DNA of 9,770 nucleotides from Chromatiales bacterium (GCA_024762485.1 JANTHH010000101.1:1-9770); one strand, 5' to 3'. Counted from the stretch's first letter, positions 1-6,725 are shown. Made by a program: numbers and translations. The notes: generated by a model from the letters alone, not told the origin.

Positions 1-197
1 GGCACTGCATCTGGCCTGGAGGCGTTGGGTATGGCCGGCTGCGCCGCGGTGGATTCTGGTGCCGGAGGTTGATTGGCGACCTGCACCTCGAACCATTGCG
101 GGAACAGCAGCCCGCGGTAGTAATAAAGGCCAAAAAGTGCAAGCAGGATCGTCAACGTCAGACCCTTGCTCAGCAGCTTGTACATGATCGCCTTCAT
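1..197 (-). CDS. Small membrane-anchored protein, unknown function (3' end outside window)
   Basis: Only the first 65 codons are present; the frame is open to the window edge. The start ATG at 197 has a good Shine-Dalgarno (GAGG, 6 nt upstream). The visible protein has a short Lys-containing N-terminus, one hydrophobic stretch at about residues 13-32 (TLTILLALFGLYYY within it) and then a polar Pro/Ala-rich region (about 43-65). This suggests a single-span inner-membrane protein with the rest in the periplasm, or an uncleaved signal anchor. It starts 37 nt after the stop of the LolA-like gene, so it is probably the next gene of the operon. The Pro/Ala-rich linker recalls the two low-complexity proteins upstream, but whether it also ends in a Tyr/Gly tail cannot be seen. 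I do not recognise a family. Confidence 0.75.
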   Translation of the reverse strand, partial: MKAIMYKLLSKGLTLTILLALFGLYYYRGLLFPQWFEVQVANQPPAPESTAAQPAIPNASRPDAV

Positions 198-234
198 TTC
201 AGTCCTCTTCAGTCTCACACCTGGTACGCCGCTT

Positions 235-993
235 TCACCGAGTCGCCGGTTCCATTGGCTGGCTTGCCGCGACCTGCTGATAGTCGGGGGGTATCGTGAA
301 CAGTGCGGGATCCTGTGGGCCTACATGGATATCCCGCAACTCACGCACATACCCGTCCGGCAGCTCCTCACGGATGACGATTTTCAGTTCCTTGTCATAC
401 CACTCGTTGGAGATCTTGCTCGTCCCATCAGGCAGGTTCGTGGTCATCTGCCACTTCTCGGTGGGTCGACCGTGGAGATCCTCTTCGCCGACAGGCCGAA
501 GCTCCGTTGTCGTCCCATCCGCCAGCTGCTGACGCAGCGGGACTTCTCGCGACTGATCTATCCAGTAGAGGGAGATATAATTCTTCCCCTGACTGCTGAC
601 CGTCATCTCCCATTTCTCCACTGGCCGCCCGAACAGGGTCTCGGTCGATAGCAGCCGACACTGCGCCTGTGGCTGAAACCTGCAGGGATTGAGCCGTGAC
701 GCGTCGTCCCCCTCCACCACCTCGGGCGGCGCCTCGCGCAACATATAGCGCTTCAGCTTGGGGAACAGCAGGTAGGCATGGCCGCCCTTGAGATCAGTGA
801 TCTCGATCAGCGCCTCCCCCTGCTTCTCGAATTCCTTGCGCACGAATTGCGGCGTCACGTACAACTTCGCCAGGCGTGGTGACTGTCCTGGAATCTGTTG
901 CACGGCAAAGGCGCTGAAGGACTGCGCGAGGCCTTGGGCCACTGCAGACTGGAGCGCGACGACCACCGTTATCAGTGCGACTATTTTATTCAT
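235..993 (-). CDS. Secreted LolA/DUF4412-like protein with an internal duplication
   Basis: This 252-residue protein begins with a signal peptide (hydrophobic residues about 4-19, likely cleavage near AVAQG or LAQS). The start at 993 has GGAAG about 6 nt upstream. The mature part alternates short beta-like strands: YVTPQFVRKEF, then a turn with LLFPKLKRYML (76-85), and ends with LFTIPPDYQQV (231-241). This pattern of 'applied protein, molten core, FxIPxxYxxV end' is typical of periplasmic LolA-like/DUF4412 proteins, which have a hydrophobic-cavity fold. A module is repeated in tandem: GRPVEKWEMT...LADGTTTELR (122-166) and GRPTEKWQMT...LPDGYVRELR (175-220). Cys104 and Cys112 could form a disulfide. 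It follows the sulfur-globule-like gene by 107 nt. A role in carrying a lipid or other hydrophobic molecule through the periplasm is inference from the fold alone; family assignment is moderate. Confidence 0.8.
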   Translation of the reverse strand: MNKIVALITVVVALQSAVAQGLAQSFSAFAVQQIPGQSPRLAKLYVTPQFVRKEFEKQGEALIEITDLKGGHAYLLFPKLKRYMLREAPPEVVEGDDASRLNPCRFQPQAQCRLLSTETLFGRPVEKWEMTVSSQGKNYISLYWIDQSREVPLRQQLADGTTTELRPVGEEDLHGRPTEKWQMTTNLPDGTSKISNEWYDKELKIVIREELPDGYVRELRDIHVGPQDPALFTIPPDYQQVAASQPMEPATR

Positions 994-1007
994 TCAAGCT
1001 TCCGGTT

Positions 1008-1031
1008 GGGTGACCTCAGACGAGGCCACCC
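1008..1031 (-). other. Intercistronic RNA stem-loop before the LolA-like gene
   Basis: On the transcribed minus strand the arms GGGTGGCCTC and GAGGTCACCC form a 10-bp stem with one G-U pair and a 4-nt loop. No U-run follows on this strand, so it is not a classical terminator. It lies between the stop of the sulfur-globule-like gene and the Shine-Dalgarno of the next gene, and would sit in the 5' leader of a transcript from the internal sigma-54-like element. Likely roles are protecting the 3' end of the upstream message or limiting read-through. Confidence 0.55.
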
Positions 1032-1048
1032 TTCCCTTTTTGCCGGTT

Positions 1049-1064
1049 GGCAAGGCACGCTCCT
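1049..1064 (-). promoter_or_regulatory. Candidate internal sigma-54 promoter
   Basis: Minus-strand sequence AGGAGCGTGCCTTGCC. It keeps the essential GG and GC with exactly 10 nt between them and the TTGC of the -12 element, and matches 12 of 16 positions of the strong promoter at 8087-8102. The -24 half is weak (AGGAGC against TGGCAC). The predicted start of transcription is near 1038, 45 nt before the LolA-like start codon. No TGCAACA-type enhancer repeat was seen nearby, so activation here would need other sites or looping from afar. Confidence 0.35.
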
Positions 1065-1100
1065 GCATAACTGCTTGCAGAAACGTGCACTTGCGACCGA

Positions 1101-1523
1101 TCACTTCGCCGGTGCGGCCGGGGCAGCCTGAGGCGCCACCGGTGCACCATACGGGGCACCATAAGGAGCGCCGTAAGGAGCACCATAGGGAGCGCCATAG
1201 GGGGCACCGTAGTAACCGGGGTAGCCATAGCCATAGCCAGGATAGCCATAGCCGTAGCCGCGACCATAGTAGCGGTTGTAGCCATCGCCATAGCCACGGC
1301 CATAACCACGACCGGAACCGCGACCGCTGAAGCCCATGTTGAAGTCACCACTGCCGTCACCGAACATGTCGGACATGGCGTCACCCCAACCGTTGTTGCC
1401 CCAGCCATTGTTGTAACCATCGTTACCCCAAGGACCACCCCACCATGCCTGGGCGGAAGAAAGGGGCAGTGCGGCTGCACCGATGATTGCTGCTGCGAGC
1501 AGAGATTTTTTCATGTTAGTCAT
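1101..1523 (-). CDS. Sulfur globule protein-like secreted Tyr/Gly-rich protein
   Basis: The product is 140 residues: a signal peptide (Lys5-Lys6, hydrophobic 8-21, cleavage after AQA at 26), then WWGGPW, an Asn/Gly/Trp-rich stretch, a DMFGDGSGDFNMGFSG segment (52-67), Gly-Arg-Tyr repeats (GRGYGRGYG), a YGYPGYGYGYPGYYG block, six YGAP repeats (105-128) and an Ala/Pro end. This order (WWGGPW, acidic Phe/Met segment, Gly/Tyr repeats, APA tail) resembles the periplasmic coat proteins of sulfur globules in purple sulfur bacteria, which form the protein envelope around stored sulfur. The start at 1523 is chosen because GAGG lies 8 nt upstream; the ATG at 1529 would leave only 2 nt. The gap before it carries a strong palindrome, consistent with special control of an abundant product. 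Any Gly/Tyr-rich structural protein could look similar, so the sulfur role is likely but not proven. Confidence 0.8.
   Translation of the reverse strand: MTNMKKSLLAAAIIGAAALPLSSAQAWWGGPWGNDGYNNGWGNNGWGDAMSDMFGDGSGDFNMGFSGRGSGRGYGRGYGDGYNRYYGRGYGYGYPGYGYGYPGYYGAPYGAPYGAPYGAPYGAPYGAPVAPQAAPAAPAK
1140..1211 (-). repeat. Six tandem 12-bp units encoding YGAP
   Basis: Residues 105-128 of the sulfur-globule-like protein are six perfect YGAP tetrapeptides, encoded by six 12-bp units that differ only at scattered, mostly synonymous positions. Such an array can expand or shrink by slippage, changing the length of the tail without shifting the frame. Confidence 0.9.
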
Positions 1524-1531
1524 GATCATTT

Positions 1532-1535
1532 CCTC
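1532..1535 (-). promoter_or_regulatory. Shine-Dalgarno deciding the start of the sulfur-globule-like gene
   Basis: GAGG lies 8 nt before the ATG at 1523 but only 2 nt before the in-frame ATG at 1529. The downstream ATG is therefore the better start, giving MTNMKK at the N-terminus. Confidence 0.65.
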
Positions 1536-1552
1536 AACTTAAGTTCCATAAA

Positions 1553-1574
1553 TAACGTGGAACATTCCACGTTA
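1553..1574. promoter_or_regulatory. Perfect 10-bp palindrome upstream of the sulfur-globule-like gene
   Basis: Arms TAACGTGGAA and TTCCACGTTA are separated by 2 nt. As RNA this makes a stable stem-loop about 18 nt ahead of the Shine-Dalgarno, which could stabilise the message. As DNA it could be an operator: a poor -35-like TTGGTA and a -10-like TATTTA flank it, with the dyad inside the spacer. Neither role can be decided from the sequence. Confidence 0.6.
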
Positions 1575-1598
1575 CCAACCCCCATACTTTGCCTTGGC

Positions 1599-1627
1599 CC
1601 GGTGGATGGAGGGTTATCACCCACCGG
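1599..1627 (-). other. Stem-loop after the Pro-rich lipoprotein-like gene
   Basis: On the minus strand CCGGTGG and CCACCGG pair, extended by G-U, T-A and G-C to about 10 bp with a 9-nt loop. It starts 14 nt after the TAA of the gene ending at 1642. No U-run follows, so it may be a processing or 3'-end-protecting structure rather than a full terminator. Confidence 0.45.
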
Positions 1628-1641
1628 AGGTTAAAATCGAT

Positions 1642-2283
1642 TTACCAGCCCGGAGCCGGATAGGCGTACGGCGTGGTCGCATAACCCGGATAACCGTAGG
1701 CCGGTGGATAGCCATAGCCCGGCGCGGACGGATAAGGCTGCATGCCAGGATGCTGGCTCGAACCCTGGATGCGGTCATAGGGAGCGACCGGCACCACCGG
1801 CGCGGGTCTCGCCGGCTCATAGGGCTTGCGCCCGTCTTCATCCAGCGGCCTGAACTGTGGCGCCGCCGGCTGCGGCCGTCGCGTTGCGCCACTCGCCCAC
1901 GGGTTACCTGTCCCGCCGATGGTTCCCTGCGACTGCTCCACCCCGGGCTGCCAGGGGTTGACCGACTCCAGACGCCTTGCGGGCGGGGGTGCCACCTCGG
2001 GATGGCTGTCCCGCCATACCGGCGCCGGCCGTTGTGCCTGGGCCTGCGGCTGCCGTCCCATCATCCAGCTGTCCTGCGGTACCGGCACGAGCACATACGG
2101 CTGATTGATGACGTTGGGGGCCTGGTTGACCTGCGGTTTTTCCGCACCCGGCTCACCCGCTTCGCGGTCACCGTTGCCACAGCCATGGACGCTCAGGATC
2201 AGGATGCCGATGACGCTCACAGCCGCCTTCCCCCGGTTGTCTGACCAGGTACGTTGAAGCAGTTTGTAGGCATGCCGTAGCAC
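1642..2283 (-). CDS. Pro/Gln-rich membrane-anchored or lipoprotein with Tyr/Gly/Pro tail
   Basis: The product has 213 residues and probably starts at GTG (2283), with AAGGA about 10 nt upstream. The N-terminus is basic (MLRHAYKLLQR...NRGK) and followed by a hydrophobic stretch at about 20-33 ending in VHGC, with Cys35. This could be a lipoprotein signal (His before Gly-Cys is unusual) or a simple membrane anchor. The rest is low-complexity: Pro, Gln and Ala-rich with no obvious fold (40-180). It ends in a Tyr/Gly/Pro tail (184-213: YPSAPGYGYPPAYGYPGY followed by ATTPYAYPAPGW), which resembles the GYGYPGY block of the sulfur-globule-like neighbour 118 nt downstream. It follows the Met-rich gene by 36 nt. 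No known family is recognised; a structural or anchoring part in the same envelope assembly is inferred. Confidence 0.75.
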   Translation of the reverse strand: MLRHAYKLLQRTWSDNRGKAAVSVIGILILSVHGCGNGDREAGEPGAEKPQVNQAPNVINQPYVLVPVPQDSWMMGRQPQAQAQRPAPVWRDSHPEVAPPPARRLESVNPWQPGVEQSQGTIGGTGNPWASGATRRPQPAAPQFRPLDEDGRKPYEPARPAPVVPVAPYDRIQGSSQHPGMQPYPSAPGYGYPPAYGYPGYATTPYAYPAPGW

Positions 2284-2319
2284 AACGTCTTTATCCTTAT
2301 GTCTCTGCAGGACCGGGCC

Positions 2320-3288
2320 TTACTTCGCTGCCTGGGCCGGAGCTGCAGGCTGCGCGTAGGGATAGGCCGGTACCGGGGGACGGCCGTAGTAACCACCGCC
2401 GTAGGGCATTGCCGGGTAACCGTAACCACCACCGTAGGGCACGGGTGGCATCGGCGGCATGGCCGGATACGGTGCCGGATAGGTGGCCTGGGCCTGCTGC
2501 TGGGCCGGTGCGGCCGCCTTGTCCTTTGCAGCCGGCGCGGCTTCGGGCTCCGTGGGGCGGAAGTTGGCAGCGGCCTGTTCGCGCTCTTGCTGGTTCATCG
2601 CGCTCATTGCCTCGTGCATCTCACGCTGCTTTTCGTGGACCTGATCGAGCAGCTTGCGCAACTCGGCCTCGCGTGCCTGCATGGTTTCCATCTGCTCCTG
2701 CTGGCGCTTGCGTGCCGCCGCCATGCGCTCCTGCATCTCCTTCGGCATGCTGGCAGTCATCTGTTGTTCACGCTCGGCGCGCATGGCCTCCATCTGCTTC
2801 TGCATCTCTTCCGGTGTCATGGGCTCTGCCGACATCGCCTCCTGCATGCGCTTCTCGTGCTCGGCACGCATCTGCTCCCAGCGCTTGTCCATTTCCTCCC
2901 GACTCATCGGTGCGGGCGCAGCAGCGCCCGGTGCAGGCATATTGGGCATCTGCTGCTGGAACTGGGACTGACGCTGCTGCCTCTGCGCCTGCATTTGCTT
3001 GCGGTGCGCATCACGCTGGGCGATGAACTCCTCGCGGGTCATACCGGTGCCGGAGGGTGCAGGGGCAAAACCCTGACCAGCGGCGCCGCCATAGGGACCG
3101 GGAGGCGGAGGTACAAAGCCGGAGGTGGACTGGTTGCCTGCCGGCCAGGCGGGCGGAGTCGTGGCCGAGGGATCGGCAACAGCCTGTCCGAAACCGATCA
3201 GCCCTGCGAGCAGTGAGTTAATCATCACCACGCGCCTGCTCGTCGCCGTGCGCATGAACCCTTTATGATCATTGACAGTTTTTGTCAT
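2320..3288 (-). CDS. Secreted Met/Gln/Glu-rich helical protein with Tyr/Gly/Pro tail
   Basis: The product has 322 residues. The start at 3288 is chosen for its AGGAG 7 nt upstream and because a signal peptide follows: TSRR, hydrophobic VVMINSLLAGLIGFG, cleavage after AVA (38). An in-frame ATG at 3363 overlapping the stop of the pump gene would add 25 polar residues. After a Pro/Gly-rich linker (41-82) comes a long charged helical, probably coiled-coil region (about 83-242) with repeated EEMxxxxEQMRAE-type units and about 22 Met in 149 residues. Then an Ala/Pro linker and a tail (270-322) of YPAPYPAMPPMPPVPYGGGYG type, ending PAAPAQAAK, close to the PQAAPAAPAK end of the sulfur-globule-like protein. 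No family is recognised. Periplasmic scaffold, or metal or sulfur-compound binding through its methionines, are both possible. Confidence 0.8.
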   Translation of the reverse strand: MTKTVNDHKGFMRTATSRRVVMINSLLAGLIGFGQAVADPSATTPPAWPAGNQSTSGFVPPPPGPYGGAAGQGFAPAPSGTGMTREEFIAQRDAHRKQMQAQRQQRQSQFQQQMPNMPAPGAAAPAPMSREEMDKRWEQMRAEHEKRMQEAMSAEPMTPEEMQKQMEAMRAEREQQMTASMPKEMQERMAAARKRQQEQMETMQAREAELRKLLDQVHEKQREMHEAMSAMNQQEREQAAANFRPTEPEAAPAAKDKAAAPAQQQAQATYPAPYPAMPPMPPVPYGGGYGYPAMPYGGGYYGRPPVPAYPYAQPAAPAQAAK

Positions 3289-3311
3289 CGCCTTTCTCCT
3301 GGTTGTGGCTA

Positions 3312-3324
3312 GTGGTTCAACCAC
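3312..3324. other. Small dyad GTGGTT-C-AACCAC
   Basis: Six-base arms with a 1-nt centre lie between the pump gene and the Met-rich gene. As RNA only about 5 bp can pair with a 3-nt loop. It could be a protein-binding dyad or chance. Confidence 0.3.
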
Positions 3325-3338
3325 GCTCTGTTGGTCAC

Positions 3339-3357
3339 TTGATTCACGTTGAATCAA
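3339..3357 (-). other. Stem-loop directly after the RND pump gene
   Basis: On the minus strand TTGATTC-AACGT-GAATCAA gives a 7-bp stem and a 5-nt loop, starting 2 nt past the pump stop codon. There is no U-run. Together with the similar structures at 1599-1627 and 1008-1031 it fits mRNA processing or decay control between genes. Confidence 0.4.
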
Positions 3358-3359
3358 CA

Positions 3360-6300
3360 TCATTTGGCACCGTCGGGCTGAGGGCCATCTTCAGTCGGAG
3401 TGGCCACCAGACCCTCCGCGTCGAACTCGGTTTCCTCTGCGAATTCCTCACAGGTCCGGACATCGAAATGTTTCTCTGCACTGATGCAGCCCAGGGGAAT
3501 CACCAGTACGGTGAACAGGGTGGCGACACCGGTGCCGAACAGCAGCGCCACGGCCATGCCCTGGAAGATCGGGTCGGTGATGATGGCGGCTGCACCGGCC
3601 ATCAGGGTCAGCGAGGTGATCAATATCGGCCGCAGTCGGGTCTGCGCTGCATTGATGGCGGACTCGCGGATATCCTTGCCCTGCTCGACCTCGAACTTGA
3701 CGAATTCCACCAGCAGGATCGAATTGCGCACGATGATGCCGCCCAGCGCGATGAAGCCGATCATCGAGGTTGCAGTGAACTCTGCGCCCATCAGCCAATG
3801 ACCGGGAATGATGCCGATCAGCGTCAGCGGGATCGGCGCCATGATCAGCCCGGCCAGTGCGTAGTTACGGAACTCGAGCACGATCAGTGCATAGATGAGC
3901 AACAGGGCGGCGATGAAGGCGAGACCCATGTCGCGGAAGGTTTCGTAGGTCACCGTCCATTCACCGGTCCACTCGAAACCGGACTTCAGGTCATCTTCCG
4001 GGGGACCGATCAGCCCCATGGGCATGCCGGTGATCTTCTGGCCATCGGGCGTGACATAGGACTCGAGCCGATCCTCGACGTCGAACATGCCGTAGATGGG
4101 CGCGCCGAGACGACCCTCCATCTCGCCGGTAACGTACTCGATCGCCCGCAGATCCTTGTGGTAGATGTAATCGTCTGCCCTTTCCTCGACAAAACGGCCC
4201 AGTTCACTGAGCGGGATGGTCTCGCCGCTGCTGCTCATCAGGGGCAGGTTCGCCAGGCGTGCAATCTGCGAGCGGACCGCCAGCGGTGATTGCAGCACGA
4301 TGTAGGTGGGCTCCAGCGGTGCGGCACGTTTGACATCACCCATCTTGAAGTCGCCCATCGCCATGGCCAGGTTCTGGTTGATCGATTCCACCGTGATGCC
4401 CTTGCGCGCGGCCTTCTCGCGGTTGATCTCGAAGCGCCAGTACTTGTGTGGTGCCGACATGTAGTTGTCGACATCGACGATGCCCTCGACCTGGCGGAAG
4501 ATATTTGTCATGTCCTGAGCCACCTGGCGACGCGTTGCCGCATCCGGGCCATAGACCTCCGCAACCACCGTCTGCAGTACCGGGGGGCCAGGCGGCATCT
4601 CGACGACCTGGATTTGGGCACCAAGGCTCTCCGCCAGTGGCGTAAGTGCATGGCGGGCCTGCACCGACAGTTCATGACTGCTTGCCTCACGCGCATGCTT
4701 GTCCAGCAACATGACCTGGATGTCGGCCTCCCAGGGTTGCTGGCGCAGGTAGTAATGACGGACCAGTCCGTTGAAGTTGTACGGCGAGGCAGTGCCGACA
4801 TAGGTCTGCAGCGCAACCACCTCGGGCATCTTCTGCAGTTCCGTGGCCAGTTGCTGTGCGACGTTGGCGGTCACCGGCAGCGCGGTGCCCTCCGGCATGT
4901 TGATGACGACATTGAATTCGGGCTTGTTGTCGAATGGCAGCATCTTCACCGCCACGGTCTTGGTGTAGAAGAGAAGGCAGGCCAGTGCGGTGAGGGCGAT
5001 GACCCCGATCAGGAACATCAGGCCGAGGGAGCGACGCTCGATCAGCGGCTCGATGATGGGACGGTAGTAACGACCAATGATGCGTTTTGATTTGATCTCC
5101 CGCTTCTCGGCCTTCTCGAAGGATTTCACGTTGGCCGGACGCACCCGCATGGCGAACCAGGGGGTGAAGATGAAGGCCGACAGCAGCGAGAAGAACATCG
5201 CCGATGAACCCAGCACCGGGATCGGCCGCATATAGGGACCCATCAGGCCGCTGACGAAACCCATCGGCAGCAGTGCTGAGATGATGGTCAGGGTCGCCAG
5301 CACAGTCGGGTTACCGACCTCGCGCACTGCGTCGATGGCGATGGTCACCGATGTCTTGCCCGCCTGCAGCCAGCGCCGGAAAATATTCTCCACCACCACC
5401 GTTGCGTCGTCGACGAGGATGCCGATGGCGAAGATCAGGGCGAACAGCGATACCCGGTCAACGGTGTAATCCAGTACCCAGGCGGACCATACGGTGATGA
5501 GGATGACGATCGGGATGACCGTGATGACCACGAAGGCCGCCCGGGTGCCGAGGCCAATCAGGCAGAGTATCGCCACTGCGACCGCAGCCTCGAACAAGGC
5601 GGACAGCAGCTCGTTGACCTTCTGGTTGGCCGTGTGCCCGTAGTCACGGGTGACCGTCACATGCACGTTGTCCGGGATCAGGTGGCCCTTGAGCACCTCG
5701 AGTTTCTTGAGGATCGCCTGGGAGACGGTGACACCATTGGAGCCCTCCTTCTTGGCCAGTGCCACAGTGACCGCGGGATAACCGTACGGGGCCTGTGCCT
5801 CGACACCCTCGGCAGCGGGACCCGAGTAGAAGGTTGCCATCTGGCGAGTCTCGGAAGGACCGTGCTGGACGCTGGCGACGTCGCGCAGATAGACCGGCAT
5901 GCCCTGGTAGGTACCGATCACCAGTGAGGCGACATCCTGTGCATTGTGCAGAAAATCGCCACTGTAGACGGAAAACTCCCTGTTGCCGTATTCCAGGTCA
6001 CCCGCGGGGATGGACGAGTTGGCCGCCTTCACGGCCTGGGCGATCTGCCCGAGTGTGAGGCCGTACCCGGCCAGGCGCTCCGGCTCGACCTCCACGCGTA
6101 TCTGTTCGGCACGGCCGGCGACCACGAAGCCCTCGCCCGTCTCCGGCACCTCCTGCAGGCGTTGCAGCACATCCAGCCCGAGGGTCCGCATGGAGGAATC
6201 GTCGATGTTCTCCGACCACAGTGTCAGGGTCACGACCGGCACATCGTCGATGCCCTTGGGCTTGACCAGCGGCATCGCCACACCGGGCGGGATCTTGTCC

Positions 6301-6725
6301 AGGTTGGACTGCAGCTTGTAGTGAACCTTGACGATGGAGGGGCCGAGCTGCTCGCCCACACGGAAACGCACGGTCACGATGGCCTGTCCGCGACGGCTGG
6401 CGGAATAGACATGCTTGACGCCAGGGATCTCGCTCATGATGCGCTCGAGCGGCTCGGTGACCAGGCTGGTGACCTGCTCGGCCGAGGTGCCGGGGTACTG
6501 GACGAAGATGTCCACCATCGGCACCGAGATCTGCGGATCTTCCTGTCGTGGTGTGAATACCAGGCCGAGCAGACCGATCGCCAGTGCCGCCATCATCAAC
6601 AGTGGGGTTATCGGCGAGTCGATGAAGGTGCAGGCCATGCGCCCGGCCAATCCGAGCGGCCGCTGGCGCAGCTCATCGATGTCATCCGGCACATCGTCGA
6701 CCTTGTTGTTGTTTTCTTCGCTCAT
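3360..6725 (-). CDS. RND-family inner-membrane pump (HAE1/AcrB-like)
   Basis: A 1121-residue proton-driven transporter that would move substrate from periplasm or membrane through an adaptor to an outer-membrane channel. It has the two-half RND plan: TM1 at about 36-57, a porter domain (60-365), TM2-6 (about 372-528), a second loop domain (590-925) and TM8-12 (about 932-1085), after a TM7 near 566-587. TM4 carries GILVDDATVVVEN with the paired Asp439-Asp440 of the proton relay. In the TM10 motif GGIIVRNSILLVEF, Arg1000 stands where AcrB has its relay Lys940. The second porter domain has PPGPPVLQTVVAEVYGPD, unlike the metal pumps (CusA/CzcA), whose DEGD-type porter motif is missing. It is longer than AcrB (1049) because of an acidic N-terminus and a 40-residue acidic tail. 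It starts 40 nt after the adaptor; the Shine-Dalgarno is weak, so coupling or re-initiation is likely. Substrate is unknown. Confidence 0.95.
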   Translation of the reverse strand: MSEENNNKVDDVPDDIDELRQRPLGLAGRMACTFIDSPITPLLMMAALAIGLLGLVFTPRQEDPQISVPMVDIFVQYPGTSAEQVTSLVTEPLERIMSEIPGVKHVYSASRRGQAIVTVRFRVGEQLGPSIVKVHYKLQSNLDKIPPGVAMPLVKPKGIDDVPVVTLTLWSENIDDSSMRTLGLDVLQRLQEVPETGEGFVVAGRAEQIRVEVEPERLAGYGLTLGQIAQAVKAANSSIPAGDLEYGNREFSVYSGDFLHNAQDVASLVIGTYQGMPVYLRDVASVQHGPSETRQMATFYSGPAAEGVEAQAPYGYPAVTVALAKKEGSNGVTVSQAILKKLEVLKGHLIPDNVHVTVTRDYGHTANQKVNELLSALFEAAVAVAILCLIGLGTRAAFVVITVIPIVILITVWSAWVLDYTVDRVSLFALIFAIGILVDDATVVVENIFRRWLQAGKTSVTIAIDAVREVGNPTVLATLTIISALLPMGFVSGLMGPYMRPIPVLGSSAMFFSLLSAFIFTPWFAMRVRPANVKSFEKAEKREIKSKRIIGRYYRPIIEPLIERRSLGLMFLIGVIALTALACLLFYTKTVAVKMLPFDNKPEFNVVINMPEGTALPVTANVAQQLATELQKMPEVVALQTYVGTASPYNFNGLVRHYYLRQQPWEADIQVMLLDKHAREASSHELSVQARHALTPLAESLGAQIQVVEMPPGPPVLQTVVAEVYGPDAATRRQVAQDMTNIFRQVEGIVDVDNYMSAPHKYWRFEINREKAARKGITVESINQNLAMAMGDFKMGDVKRAAPLEPTYIVLQSPLAVRSQIARLANLPLMSSSGETIPLSELGRFVEERADDYIYHKDLRAIEYVTGEMEGRLGAPIYGMFDVEDRLESYVTPDGQKITGMPMGLIGPPEDDLKSGFEWTGEWTVTYETFRDMGLAFIAALLLIYALIVLEFRNYALAGLIMAPIPLTLIGIIPGHWLMGAEFTATSMIGFIALGGIIVRNSILLVEFVKFEVEQGKDIRESAINAAQTRLRPILITSLTLMAGAAAIITDPIFQGMAVALLFGTGVATLFTVLVIPLGCISAEKHFDVRTCEEFAEETEFDAEGLVATPTEDGPQPDGAK

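Noticed and set aside
1008..1041. Plus-strand rho-independent terminator (stem followed by TTCCCTTTTT)
   Set aside because: No plus-strand gene ends here, and on that strand the stem has an A-C mismatch; the minus-strand stem is better paired.
1140..1211. CRISPR-like or regulatory short repeat array
   Set aside because: The 12-bp units are in frame, without spacers, and encode YGAP repeats inside a real gene.
2299..3216. Plus-strand frame of 305 codons, rich in Leu/His/Arg
   Set aside because: Antisense to the Met-rich gene; its Leu/His runs are the mirror of the Glu/Gln/Met codons of the real gene.
3289..3363. 25-residue extension of the Met-rich protein from ATG 3363, overlapping the pump stop codon
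   Set aside because: Translational coupling is possible, but the AGGAG and the signal peptide both favour 3288; the extension is polar and would weaken export.
3282..4289. Long plus-strand open frame (335 codons) opposite the pump gene
   Set aside because: It is antisense to a clearly real RND gene, has a composition rich in His/Gln/Asp/Arg typical of a reverse-frame shadow, and no recognisable domain.
3360..6725. Heavy-metal RND pump (CusA/CzcA type)
   Set aside because: The TM4 motif and porter sequences are closer to the HAE1/AcrB pattern and the typical metal-pump motifs are missing, despite the Met-rich partners.
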